DNA of 64,000 nucleotides from JALZMG01 sp963844175 (GTDB lineage Bacteria; Actinomycetota; Acidimicrobiia; Acidimicrobiales; Ilumatobacteraceae), in the NCBI GenBank assembly GCA_963844175.1, contig CAWJNE010000002.1, forward strand, positions 1-64,000, given 5' to 3'. The position numbers and the translations under genes are program-made. Under the pieces are notes generated by a model. The model had not been told where the DNA came from and searched no databases. It saw nothing but the letters and a program-made list of their open reading frames with translations. Shown here one piece after another: positions 8,910-17,421 of this stretch (the stretch's first letter is position 1; every line of letters begins with the position of its first letter).

Positions 8910-9895
8910 CAGTGCCGGATCATCTTCGGGTCGGTGGCGTCACGGAGACCGTCGCCGAACATGTTGATCGTCAGCGCCACGAGCAGCAGGGCGCCACACG
9001 GGAACACGACCATCCACCAGTTGCCGGTCAGCACGTTGGCCTTCGACGTGCCAACGAGGATGCCGAGCGAGGTTTGGCCGGCGCCGACCTGCGGACCGAA
9101 CCCGAAGAACCCGAGCGTCGCCTCGGCGATCACGGCGACGACGACCGAGAACGTCAGCGCCACGAGGATCGGTCCGATGGCGTTGGGCAGCAGGTGGCGC
9201 ACGACGATGCGCCGCGTCGAAGCGCCGAGCGATCGCGACGCCTCGATGAACTCCCGCTCCTTCAGCGCCAACACCTGCCCGCGCACGATCCGGGCGACGG
9301 GCATCCACCCGAACACCGCCAGCAGCACGATGACGAAACGGATCGACGTGCGGTCACCGACCAAGGGCTCCAGCCAGCTGATCTCGCCGAGCATGTTGCG
9401 CATGACGAGCAGGGCGACCAGGAAGGGGAAGGCGAGGAAGACGTCGGTGACCCGCATCATCACGTCGTCGAAGAACCCGCCGCGGATCCCGGCCCACGAC
9501 CCGACGGCCGTTCCGATGACCACGCCGATCACTGCGGCCGCCAGCCCGATGGCCAAGGACACGCGGGTGCCGTAGATCAGCCGGCTGTAGAGGTCGCGGC
9601 CGATCTCGTCGGTCCCGAACCAAGCTTCCGAACGCGGCGAGAGGTACCGGTTGGGCGGTGCGGTCACCGGCTCGTTGATCCCGTACCGGGCGGTCCATGG
9701 GGCCAGCAGCACGAACAGGATCATCAGCACCAGGACCACGGTGGCGATCACCGCAGGCTTGTGGCTGAGGAACCGCCGCGTCGCCATCTGCCGCGGCGAC
9801 AGGGACTTCGTCGAGAGGCCCTCGAGGTCCACGGACCCCGGCGCCTCGGGAGTTCCGGCGGCCTCGGGGATCAGCGGGGTCACGAGGTCGGTCAT
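8909..9895 (-). CDS. oppC: Peptide ABC transporter permease (OppC/DppC type)
   Basis: A 328-residue inner-membrane permease. One transmembrane segment follows a short cytoplasmic N-terminus (about residues 48-70). A periplasmic-loop motif (WFGTDEIGRDLYSRLIYGTR), characteristic of DppC/OppC, comes next, then five more hydrophobic helices. The EAA loop that contacts the ATPases reads EASRSLGASTRRI-VVRHLLPN. It pairs with the OppB-type permease to form the import channel. The order permease-permease-ATPase-ATPase behind a binding protein is that of a complete peptide importer. Confidence 0.92.
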   Translation of the reverse strand: MTDLVTPLIPEAAGTPEAPGSVDLEGLSTKSLSPRQMATRRFLSHKPAVIATVVLVLMILFVLLAPWTARYGINEPVTAPPNRYLSPRSEAWFGTDEIGRDLYSRLIYGTRVSLAIGLAAAVIGVVIGTAVGSWAGIRGGFFDDVMMRVTDVFLAFPFLVALLVMRNMLGEISWLEPLVGDRTSIRFVIVLLAVFGWMPVARIVRGQVLALKEREFIEASRSLGASTRRIVVRHLLPNAIGPILVALTFSVVVAVIAEATLGFFGFGPQVGAGQTSLGILVGTSKANVLTGNWWMVVFPCGALLLVALTINMFGDGLRDATDPKMIRH

Positions 9896-9953
9896 GCGGG
9901 TGCACCTCCAAGGATGCGGGAGGACGGACGCCAGTGGGGGGACGCGAGACCGG

Positions 9954-10943
9954 TCACAACCGGATCCTCGGGTCGAGCACGGCGTAGGAGAGGTCGGCGA
10001 GCAGGTTGAACAGGATCACCGCCAGCACGACGATGACCATCCACGGCATCAGCTCGGGGAAGTCGCCGTTGCTGTAGGCGGTGAGGAAGAACTGCCCCAT
10101 GCCGGGGTACTCGAAGATGTTCTCGGTGATGATCAGCCCACCGAACAGCGCCCCGAAATCGATCGCCGCCAGTGTCACGATCGGCAGCATCGCGTTGCGC
10201 ATGGCGTGGCGCACGAGGACCGTACGCTCGTTGACGCCCTTGGATCGGGCGGTACGCAGGTAGTCGCTGTTCAGCACGTCGAGCAGCGAGGCGCGCATGT
10301 AGCGGCTGTAGATGGCGATGGTCTGGAGGGCGACCACGATCACCGGCAGCGTGAGGTGGCGGAGCATCTCGACGAGGTCGAACCCCTGCTGCCCCGGCGG
10401 GTACACGCCGGACGTCGGGAAGTGCAGCCATTCCTGCTCGGGGAACCACTGTCGCGTGTAGACGGAGAACACCATCTGCAGGATGATCGCCGTCACGAAG
10501 GGCGGGATGGACAGGGCCACCAGCGCCGTGGTGTTGACAGCGCCGTCACGCATCGAGCCGGGCTTCAGGGCGGCGAACACACCGAACGTGCAACCGACGA
10601 CGATGCCGATGATGGCGGCGATCCCGGCCAGGCGCAGCGAGTTGGCCATCGCATCCTTGAGGTTCGGCCAGACATCGCGGTTGCCCTTGATGCTCGTTGG
10701 CCAATCACCGGTCAGGAACCCACCGAGCCAGGTGAAGTAGCCCCGCACGTAGCCCCCGAACCCCTCATAGAGGCCGTTGTCCTCGATGTACTGCTGGATG
10801 TCCTCCTCGCTGGCCCGCTGGTTCGAGCGGACGAAGCTGGCGACCGGGTCGGTCCCGATGCGGATCGCGCAGTACACGAGGAACGTCACGATGAGCACCG
10901 TCGGAATGGCCCAGATCAGTCGCCTGATCACGAACCTGATCAC
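9954..10943 (-). CDS. oppB: Peptide ABC transporter permease (OppB/DppB type)
   Basis: Start GTG 10943 is chosen because it begins the usual MIRFVIRRLIWAIPTVL first helix and has GAGG a few bases upstream; the frame continues further 5' without family similarity. The 329-residue protein has the N-terminal helix, a long external loop and five further helices. The EAA-like motif reads DYLRTARSKGVNERTV-LVRHAMRNA. It is the partner of the OppC-type permease. A perfect hairpin between the binding-protein gene and this gene probably lowers expression of the membrane and ATPase genes relative to the binding protein. Confidence 0.92.
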   Translation of the reverse strand: MIRFVIRRLIWAIPTVLIVTFLVYCAIRIGTDPVASFVRSNQRASEEDIQQYIEDNGLYEGFGGYVRGYFTWLGGFLTGDWPTSIKGNRDVWPNLKDAMANSLRLAGIAAIIGIVVGCTFGVFAALKPGSMRDGAVNTTALVALSIPPFVTAIILQMVFSVYTRQWFPEQEWLHFPTSGVYPPGQQGFDLVEMLRHLTLPVIVVALQTIAIYSRYMRASLLDVLNSDYLRTARSKGVNERTVLVRHAMRNAMLPIVTLAAIDFGALFGGLIITENIFEYPGMGQFFLTAYSNGDFPELMPWMVIVVLAVILFNLLADLSYAVLDPRIRL

Positions 10944-10987
10944 GTCCCCTCGCTTCCCCGGGGGAGCACCCCGTCGTCCCGAAACGA

Positions 10988-11019
10988 CCATGGGGCCGGC
11001 CGTGCGGCCGGCCCCATGG
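10988..11019 (-). terminator. 14-bp perfect hairpin between binding protein and permease genes
   Basis: Positions 10988-11001 and 11006-11019 are exact reverse complements (arm CCATGGGGCCGGCC) around a 4-nt loop. On the minus strand it is followed by a short TCGTTT, not a long T-run. It lies 29 bases past the binding-protein stop. It is probably a partial terminator or an mRNA-stabilising structure, as is usual between the binding-protein gene and the rest of peptide-transport operons. Confidence 0.7.
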
Positions 11020-11048
11020 CCATCACATTAGGTGGTTCGGGGCGAGCC

Positions 11049-12932
11049 CTATTCCGCCAGCTCCACGGTCGGCTCTTCGGTCACCAGGTTGGTGATCTCG
11101 AAGGTCTGCTCCGCGGTGCTGTCCCAGATCGCCGGCTGGAGTGGGAACGAGACCGTCCACACGTACCACGACGAGTTGGCGCACTCAGTCACGGGGTTGA
11201 GGCACGCCGGCCACTGCTCGGCACCGATGACGACCTGGCCGTCACCGTCGACGTCCTCCCACTGGGCGAAGTTGTTGAACGCCCGGTAGTTGGCCGTCTG
11301 CTCACCCACCGGTCCGCCGAGCTTGTCGGTGCGCCAGATGCCGGACTTCGGGTAGTTGACCAGCGGCAGGAGGACGTTGTCCTCGTCCATCGCCAGCAGG
11401 GCACTCTTGACGAGCTCCTCACGAGCGGCCTGGTCGGTCTCGACGTCGGCCTCCAGCAGCGCCGCAGAGGCCTCCTCGTTGCACCAGCCCTGCTGGTTCT
11501 GACCCTGGAAGTTGTTCTCTTCCGTCGGGATCTGATCGCAGGTGAACGACGGGGTCAGGTACGTCGGGTCCGGCGGTGCGGTCGAGATGTACATGGCCAT
11601 GTCGTAGTCCAGCGCTGGCAGCCGCTGCTGGAAGACCTCTTCGGCCGTGCCGTTGTCCGGGACGACGTTGAAGCCAGCCTGGGCGAGCAGCGGGATGAGG
11701 TAGGCCTGGGTGTTCTCCCGGCGGGTGTTGCCGGCGTTGACCATCCAGCGGATCTCAGGAGCGGGCTGGCCGTCCTTGGTCCAGAAGCCGGAGCCATCCT
11801 TCGTCCAGCCGTTCTCCGTCATCAGGGCCTCGGCCCCGGCGGCATCGAACGTGTCCTGGAAGTTGTCCTCCGGGCAGTATGGGCCCTGGACGATCGGACC
11901 GCAGTTGAGCAGCTCGACCGGGGCTTCCACGGACGCGAAGATCGGGGCATAGATCTGGTCGAACAGCGCCTGGCGGTCGATCGACATCGAGAAGGCCTCG
12001 CGGTACACCGGGTCGGCGAACGGGCCCTCCAGCTGCTGGAAGTAGATCGCCTCGTAGTCGTTGCCGTTCTCGATGCCGAACTCGAACTCGTCACCGCTCA
12101 GCGTGGTGGCGAGGGCATCGCTGAACTGCGGGTAGATGTAGTCCACCTGCCCGGCCAGGATCGACGCCAGCTCCGTGTCGACGTCCGTCTGGGGAACCAT
12201 GACGACCGATTCGTTCACGGCCGGATCGTCGCCCCAGTAGTTCTCGTTCGGGACCATGATGCTCTGACCCTCGCTCCACTCCTGCAGCACGTACTGCCGG
12301 CCGGAGAAGGGGAACTCGGTCTGGAAGTCGCCCGAGATGTCGTCGCAGTTCTCGACGGCGTCAGCCTTGAGGATCGTGTCGAACAGCGTCTTGTACGGGC
12401 CGAACGCCTCGGTGAACTCGATCACCGCCTGCTTGTCCGACTCACCGGCCGACACGGCCTTGATGACGTCGTAGCCGACCGTGTCGATGGCCCCCGGCGT
12501 GAGCAACTGGGCCCGCCACGTGCACTCGATGTCGGCGACCGTGATCGGCGTCCCGTCTTCCCACACCGCCTCTTCGGCGAGGTTGACCGTGACGGTCATG
12601 ACGGTGTCACCGGTCGGGATCTGACCGCCGGCGGCCTCGGTGCCTTCGGTCGAGCCGTCGGCTGGCGTGGTGGTCTCGCCACCCTCGGTGGTCTCGCCAC
12701 CCTCGGTGGTCTCGCCGCCCTCGGTGGTCTCGCCACCTGCGGTGGTCTCGCCACCGGCAGTGGTCTCGGCACCGGCAGTGGTCTCGGCACCGGCAGTGGT
12801 CTCGGTGGCGCCGCCAGCGGTCGTGGACGCGTCGCCGCTGTCGCCGTCGTCGTCGCTACCACAGGCCACAGCGACGAGGGACAGGCCGGCGGCGAGGGCC
12901 ACGAGTCGCTTGGTGCGCCTCATGTTGCTCAC
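11049..12932 (-). CDS. Peptide-binding lipoprotein of ABC transporter (SBP family 5)
   Basis: GTG 12932 lies 8 nt after AGGAGG; an ATG nine bases further in is too far from that site. The 627-residue product has a basic N-terminus, a hydrophobic stretch and a lipobox ending LVAVAC, so the mature protein should be a lipid-anchored extracytoplasmic receptor. After the Cys comes an acidic linker, then about 50 residues of Thr/Glu/Gly hexapeptide repeats, then the family 5 solute-binding fold (FSMSIDRQALFDQ, WPACLNP). It delivers substrate to the permeases encoded downstream. The long repeat linker is probably a spacer lifting the receptor off the membrane. Confidence 0.92.
   Translation of the reverse strand: MSNMRRTKRLVALAAGLSLVAVACGSDDDGDSGDASTTAGGATETTAGAETTAGAETTAGGETTAGGETTEGGETTEGGETTEGGETTTPADGSTEGTEAAGGQIPTGDTVMTVTVNLAEEAVWEDGTPITVADIECTWRAQLLTPGAIDTVGYDVIKAVSAGESDKQAVIEFTEAFGPYKTLFDTILKADAVENCDDISGDFQTEFPFSGRQYVLQEWSEGQSIMVPNENYWGDDPAVNESVVMVPQTDVDTELASILAGQVDYIYPQFSDALATTLSGDEFEFGIENGNDYEAIYFQQLEGPFADPVYREAFSMSIDRQALFDQIYAPIFASVEAPVELLNCGPIVQGPYCPEDNFQDTFDAAGAEALMTENGWTKDGSGFWTKDGQPAPEIRWMVNAGNTRRENTQAYLIPLLAQAGFNVVPDNGTAEEVFQQRLPALDYDMAMYISTAPPDPTYLTPSFTCDQIPTEENNFQGQNQQGWCNEEASAALLEADVETDQAAREELVKSALLAMDEDNVLLPLVNYPKSGIWRTDKLGGPVGEQTANYRAFNNFAQWEDVDGDGQVVIGAEQWPACLNPVTECANSSWYVWTVSFPLQPAIWDSTAEQTFEITNLVTEEPTVELAE
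12668..12815 (-). repeat. 18-bp tandem coding repeat (ETTxGG linker)
   Basis: About eight near-identical 18-bp units inside the binding-protein gene encode the hexapeptides ETTAGA, ETTAGG and ETTEGG. The units grade from A-type to E-type along the array, which suggests growth by slippage or unequal exchange. This is coding low-complexity sequence, not a CRISPR. Confidence 0.9.
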
Positions 12933-13197
12933 GTGATGGTCCTCCTCATGGGATGGATGGGAGGGAAGTTGTTGAAGCCCACTGGGAACCACCCGGCCAC
13001 ACGCTGCCTCTTGGCGTCGATGATCGTCGTTCCACCAGCTCGTTCGCCCACATCGTCCTCCCCGATCGATGGGGTGCGCCGACTGTAACAGTTCCGGGCC
13101 GATCATGCGCCGGAACGACCGTTACGGATCTGTTGCCGTCAAGCGAATTACGACGCCCGTCCGGAGCCCGCCCGGGGTGCCGTGCCAGCGAGGCGAA

Positions 13198-13977
13198 CTA
13201 GTACTGAACGAGGCGGGCGAACTCATCGGGGTCGAGGCTGGCCCCGCCGACCAGGGCGCCGTCGATGTCCGGCTGGGCCATCAGCTCGGCGATGTTCGCT
13301 GCCTTCACGGAGCCGCCGTACTGGATGCGCACGGCGGCTGCGGTGTCCCCGTCGGCGAGCTCGGCGACCTGCGTGCGGATGGTGGCGCACACCGACTGGG
13401 CGTCCTCGGCGGTCGCCGTCCGGCCCGTGCCGATGGCCCAGATCGGCTCGTAGGCGATGACCATCGCGGCCACCTGCGAGGCCGATCGACCGGCCAGCGC
13501 GGCGCTGACCTGGCCGATGACCTTGGAGCCGGTGGCCCCGGCCTCTCGCTCGGCGAGCGTCTCGCCGACGCACACGATCGGCGTCATCCGGTTGCGCTGA
13601 ACGGCGGTGATCTTCGCCGCGACCATCTCGTCGGTCTCGCCGAACAGCTCCCGGCGCTCGCTGTGCCCGCAGATGACGTAGCGGACCTCGAGCTTGGCGA
13701 GGAACGCCGGCGACACCTCGCCGGTGAACGCCCCGCTGTCCTCCCAGGAGCAGTTCTGCGCCCCCAGCTGGAACGCCAGCTCGTCGGCGGCGATCAAGGT
13801 CTGCACGCTGCGCAGATCGGTGAACGGGGGGTGCAAGCTGACGTCGACCGCGTCGGTCGCCTCGGGCGGCACCAGGTAGGACAGCTTCTGCACCGTCTGG
13901 ATCGCCTCGAAGTGGTTGAGGTGCATCTTCCAGTTGCCCGAGATGAGCGGTCGCCTCGGCGTGGCAGCGTCAACCAT
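13198..13977 (-). CDS. tpiA: Triosephosphate isomerase
   Basis: A 259-residue TIM barrel. ATG 13977 overlaps the end of pgk by 8 nt (ATGGTTGA). Catalytic features: Lys in SGNWKMH, His in ICGHSERR and Glu in AYEPIWAIGTG, plus the phosphate-gripping loops YGGSVKA and ALVGGASL. It interconverts dihydroxyacetone phosphate and glyceraldehyde 3-phosphate in glycolysis/gluconeogenesis. It belongs to the gap-pgk-tpiA operon on the minus strand. Confidence 0.97.
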   Translation of the reverse strand: MVDAATPRRPLISGNWKMHLNHFEAIQTVQKLSYLVPPEATDAVDVSLHPPFTDLRSVQTLIAADELAFQLGAQNCSWEDSGAFTGEVSPAFLAKLEVRYVICGHSERRELFGETDEMVAAKITAVQRNRMTPIVCVGETLAEREAGATGSKVIGQVSAALAGRSASQVAAMVIAYEPIWAIGTGRTATAEDAQSVCATIRTQVAELADGDTAAAVRIQYGGSVKAANIAELMAQPDIDGALVGGASLDPDEFARLVQY

Positions 13978-15121
13978 TGGATTCCCCTTCGCGCAGTGCC
14001 CGCAGGCCCGGTAGGTCCCCGAGCTCCAACAGCTCGAGCGATGCGCCGCCGCCCGTCGAGACGTGGTCGACGTCGTCGTCCAGACCGAACTCGGCCAGCG
14101 CCGCCGCCGAGTCGCCGCCACCGACGACTGTGAACGCCTTCGTGTCGGCCACGGCGTGAGCCAGCGCTCGGGTCCCGGCGGCGAACCGCTCGTCCTCGAA
14201 CTTGCCCATCGGGCCGTTCCAGAACACGGTGCGGGCGTCCATCACGATGTCGCCGAACTCGGCCGCCGTCCCGGGGCCGATGTCGAGGCCGACCGCGCCG
14301 TCGGGCAGTCGGGTCCCGTAGGTGGCGAACTGCCCGTTGGGGTCGAGGCCGACGACGTCCGTCGGCAGGTGGATCGGCTTGGACGCCTCGGCCAGCAGGC
14401 GCTGGCACGTGGCGACCTGATCGGGTTCGAACAGGGAGTCGCCGATCGACCGGCCCTGAGCGGCGAAGAACGTGAAGCACATGGCGCCACCGATGGCGAG
14501 ACCGTCGACGATGCCGAGCAACGCCTCGATGACGCCAAGCTTGTCCGAGACCTTGGCGCCGCCGAGCACGGCGACGAAGGGCCGCTTGGGGCGCTGGCGC
14601 AGCTCCATCAGCACGGCGACCTCGCGCTGCAGCAGTCGGCCGGCGGCGCTCGGCAGGGTCCGTGGCGGCCCGACGATCGACGCGTGGGCGCGGTGCGAGG
14701 CGCCGAAGGCGTCGTTGACGTAGCCGTCCATCCCGTCGACGAGCCGGGCCACGAACCCGTCGTCGTTCGCCTCCTCCCCGGGGTCCTCACGCAGGTTGTC
14801 CAGCAGCTCGATGCCCGGTGCCAGCTCGGCCAGCCGGGCGCGGACGGGTGCGATCGAGTACTTCGGGTCGACGGTGCCCTTGGGGCGGCCGAGGTGGCTG
14901 GCCGCCACGACGTGGGCGCCGCGCTCCTGCAGCCACGTCAGCGTGGGCAGCGCGGCCTGGATGCGGAAGTCATCGGTGATCCGCCGCCCGCCTTGGCCGT
15001 CGACGTCATCTTCGTCGTGCAGCGGCACGTTGAAGTCGGTGCGCACGAGGATCCGCTTCCCGTCGAGTGATCCGAGCTGTCGCTCGAGGTCTTCGAGGGT
15101 CGGCAGTGCTGCGCTGGTCAC
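13970..15121 (-). CDS. pgk: Phosphoglycerate kinase
   Basis: GTG 15121 is preferred (GAGG 5 nt upstream) over a TTG six codons further out. The 383-residue protein has the N-lobe substrate motif VRTDFNVPL, the arginine-bearing SHLGRPKG, and the C-lobe nucleotide motifs AVLGGAKVSDK, NGPMGKFE and VVGGGDSAAAL. It transfers phosphate from 1,3-bisphosphoglycerate to ADP. The gene begins 26 bases after gap and overlaps tpiA, giving a single transcription unit. Confidence 0.97.
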   Translation of the reverse strand: MTSAALPTLEDLERQLGSLDGKRILVRTDFNVPLHDEDDVDGQGGRRITDDFRIQAALPTLTWLQERGAHVVAASHLGRPKGTVDPKYSIAPVRARLAELAPGIELLDNLREDPGEEANDDGFVARLVDGMDGYVNDAFGASHRAHASIVGPPRTLPSAAGRLLQREVAVLMELRQRPKRPFVAVLGGAKVSDKLGVIEALLGIVDGLAIGGAMCFTFFAAQGRSIGDSLFEPDQVATCQRLLAEASKPIHLPTDVVGLDPNGQFATYGTRLPDGAVGLDIGPGTAAEFGDIVMDARTVFWNGPMGKFEDERFAAGTRALAHAVADTKAFTVVGGGDSAAALAEFGLDDDVDHVSTGGGASLELLELGDLPGLRALREGESNG

Positions 15122-15146
15122 GGTCGCCTCGGTCGGCAACTGGCAC

Positions 15147-16178
15147 TCAACGCTTCCGGCGCGACCGACCGCCGACCTTCTTGCCGGCGAACAGCAGGAA
15201 GTCGACCATCCGGTTCGAGTAGCCCCACTCGTTGTCGTACCAGCCGAGCACCTTGACCAGCTTGCCCATCGACATCGTCAGCTCGGAGTCGAAGATGCAC
15301 GAGTGCGGGTCACGCTCGATGTCGCTGGACACGATCGGGTCGTCCGTGTACCGGATGATGCCCTTCAGGGGTCCGGACTTGGCGGCCTTGGCGAAGGCGG
15401 CGTTGATCTCGTCGACGGTCGCCTCGCGGCTGAGGATGGCGTTGAAGTCGGTGATCGACCCGGTCGGGACGGGCACTCGCATCGACGTGCCGTCCAGCTT
15501 GCCCTTCATCGACGAGAGGACGAGCGAGGTGGCGCGCGCCGCCCCGGTGCTGGTGGGCACGATGTTGATGGCCGCACCGCGTGCCCGCCGGAGGTCCTTG
15601 TGCGGCCCGTCGACGAGCATCTGGTCGCCGGTGTAGGCGTGGATCGTCGTCATCAGCCCCTGCTCGACGCCGAAGTTGTCGTCCAGCACCTTGACCATGG
15701 GCACGAAGCAGTTGGTGGTGCAGCTGGCGTTGGACACGACCTGCTGGGTCTTCGGGTCGAAGTCCTGGTGGTTGACACCCATCACGAACGTGCCGTCGGC
15801 ACCCTCGGACGGAGCCGACACGACGACCAGCGGCGCCCCCGCCTCGAGGTGGGCGGCGGCCTTGTCGCGCGACGTGAACAGGCCGGTCGATTCGACCACG
15901 ACGTCGACGCCGAGCTCACCCCACGGGAGGTCGGCCGGGTTGCGCTCGCTGAGCACGCGCAGCTCGTCGTCGCCGACCTTGATGCCGTTCTTCGAGGCGG
16001 TGATCTTCTCCGGCAGGGTGCCGAGCACGGAGTCGTACTTCAGGAGGTGGGCCATCGTGTCCAGGGACCCCAGGTCGTTGACGGCGACGAAGTCGAGGTC
16101 GGCCCCTCGCTCCTTCGCCGCCCGGAAGAGGTTGCGGCCGATGCGGCCGAAGCCGTTGATGCCGACGCGTACGGTCAT
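15147..16178 (-). CDS. gap: Glyceraldehyde-3-phosphate dehydrogenase, type I
   Basis: A 343-residue enzyme. The NAD-binding start is VGINGFGRIGRN, the catalytic cysteine lies in SNASCTTNC, the His-bearing segment in HAYTGDQ, and the C-terminal signature is WYDNEWGYSNRM. An acidic residue after the second strand (AVNDLG) favours NAD over NADP. It is the first gene of gap-pgk-tpiA. The C-terminus ends in a basic tail (GGRSRRKR) that is longer than usual and of unknown significance. A 126-bp inverted-repeat element lies just upstream in its likely promoter region. Confidence 0.97.
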   Translation of the reverse strand: MTVRVGINGFGRIGRNLFRAAKERGADLDFVAVNDLGSLDTMAHLLKYDSVLGTLPEKITASKNGIKVGDDELRVLSERNPADLPWGELGVDVVVESTGLFTSRDKAAAHLEAGAPLVVVSAPSEGADGTFVMGVNHQDFDPKTQQVVSNASCTTNCFVPMVKVLDDNFGVEQGLMTTIHAYTGDQMLVDGPHKDLRRARGAAINIVPTSTGAARATSLVLSSMKGKLDGTSMRVPVPTGSITDFNAILSREATVDEINAAFAKAAKSGPLKGIIRYTDDPIVSSDIERDPHSCIFDSELTMSMGKLVKVLGWYDNEWGYSNRMVDFLLFAGKKVGGRSRRKR

Positions 16179-16217
16179 GACCGGCGACCATAGCCAGCCC
16201 CTTCCCCGCCCCCATCA

Positions 16218-16343
16218 GGTTCTCAAGCGTTTTCAGTGTTCACGGACGAACACGAAGTACCGGGAGAAACGGCGGCCGCAGACCGTTCGCGATTGCTACG
16301 GCGGTTCGGGTCCGCTGGTGACTACTGAAAACGCTTGAGAACC
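16218..16343. repeat. 126-bp element with 20-bp perfect terminal inverted repeats
   Basis: Positions 16218-16237 (GGTTCTCAAGCGTTTTCAGT) and 16324-16343 are exact reverse complements 86 bp apart. Some similarity continues inward for about 14 bp. It lies between gap (starts 16178) and the DMT transporter gene (ends 16350). A related single arm occurs at 40611-40629. It may be a miniature transposable element or a pair of operator sites; no coding sequence is inside. Confidence 0.75.
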
Positions 16344-16349
16344 GCAGGG

Positions 16350-17222
16350 TCAGGACAGGGCGGGGGCGGGTTCCTCGGCCGGGGCGTCGTTGGCCGCGGC
16401 GATCGCCGGACTGCGAGCCAGCATGAGGACTCCGATGAGGGCGAGCACGACGGCCAGGCCGTAGCCAAGCCATTCGATCCCGTCCGTGCGGAACGTCTCC
16501 TCGAAGATCGTGATGCCGAGGATCGTGCTCATCACCGGCGTCCCGACGGAGATCGCCGAGAGGCCCGACGAGAGGTGCCCGGCGCGCAGCGCCAGCTGCT
16601 GCAGCGTGATGGCACCGAGCCCGGTCGCCAGCAGCACGTACAGCTGCCACTCGGTGAAGACGGCGAACAACCCGTCGTTGGAGACCGTCTCGGTGACGTC
16701 CTTCATCAGCGCCGCCATGAACCCGTACACGATGCCGGCGGCAGTGCCATAGAGGGCGGCGGCGAACGATGACGCGGCACGGGCAGCCAGGACGAGCACG
16801 GCGACGACGACAATCGTGATCACTAGCGACAGGGTCCAGGCTCCATTGTCGGGCTGGTCGATGCCGTCGCGCACCTGCCCGAACACGATCGAGCCGACCA
16901 GGCCGATGGCGACGATCGCCGTCCCCAGCAGCTCACGCCGCTCCAGCGCCTTCTTCGCCGTCCAGGCGCTGAACGGCAGCATGAAGATGATCTGCGACGT
17001 CTGGGCCACCTGGACCTCGATCAGGGACCCGAGCCCGAGGGCGATGAAGTGCAACGCGAACCCGACCAGGCCGAGCAGGAAGCCGAGCAACCACACCGGC
17101 GTCGTGAGGAGGCGCAGGAGGGACGAACCGTGTCCGCGATCGGCCCGCAGGTTGCCGACCTGCTGGATCGCGATCGACCCCGTGTAGATCAGCGATGACA
17201 CGACCGCCACGACGATGGCCAT
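16350..17222 (-). CDS. DMT-superfamily (EamA/NIPA-like) membrane transporter
   Basis: A 290-residue protein consisting of about nine to ten hydrophobic helices with short polar loops and few charged residues inside the membrane, as in drug/metabolite or NIPA-type transporters. A segment IFMLPFSAWTAKKALERREL sits at the repeat junction, as usual for the two-repeat EamA fold. The start ATG 17222 is the first in the frame. It occupies the place where yvcK and whiA lie in many actinobacterial rapZ-gap clusters. Substrate unknown. Confidence 0.75.
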   Translation of the reverse strand: MAIVVAVVSSLIYTGSIAIQQVGNLRADRGHGSSLLRLLTTPVWLLGFLLGLVGFALHFIALGLGSLIEVQVAQTSQIIFMLPFSAWTAKKALERRELLGTAIVAIGLVGSIVFGQVRDGIDQPDNGAWTLSLVITIVVVAVLVLAARAASSFAAALYGTAAGIVYGFMAALMKDVTETVSNDGLFAVFTEWQLYVLLATGLGAITLQQLALRAGHLSSGLSAISVGTPVMSTILGITIFEETFRTDGIEWLGYGLAVVLALIGVLMLARSPAIAAANDAPAEEPAPALS

Positions 17223-17322
17223 CAGTCCTCCTCCAGCCCTCGATCCCCCGGCCCGTCATGGTGACAGGTCTGTTGCGCCGACAGGGACGTGACGAGACGA
17301 CGATCGCGTTTCAATTCAGAGG

Positions 17323-17412
17323 TTCCCGAGCGTTCGCTTCGCAGCGGGCAGGACAGCACTGGCCGGGCTTGCCCGGCCGAGTGAGCGGAGTCTTCGAAGC
17401 GAGCGAGGCCAT
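17323..17412. repeat. Family 1 intergenic palindromic element, copy A (3' of rapZ)
   Basis: On the plus strand the element runs from CCCGAGCGTTCG to GCGAGCGAGG; seen from rapZ it starts about 10 nt after the stop codon. The central hairpin is GGCCGGGC (17361-17368), two Ts, then GCCCGGCC (17371-17378), a perfect 8-bp stem. The same ends and a hairpin of different sequence occur in copies B-E. Confidence 0.8.
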
Positions 17413-17421
17413 CAACGCTGC

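Noticed and set aside
12668..12815. Short direct repeats as a CRISPR array
   Set aside because: Repeats are contiguous 18-bp units without spacers and lie in frame inside a lipoprotein gene.
9651..13088. Very long plus-strand open frame (over 1,100 codons) opposite the peptide-transporter genes
   Set aside because: Antisense shadow in high-GC DNA: rich in Arg, Gly, His and Asp with no domain, while the minus strand encodes clear ABC proteins throughout.
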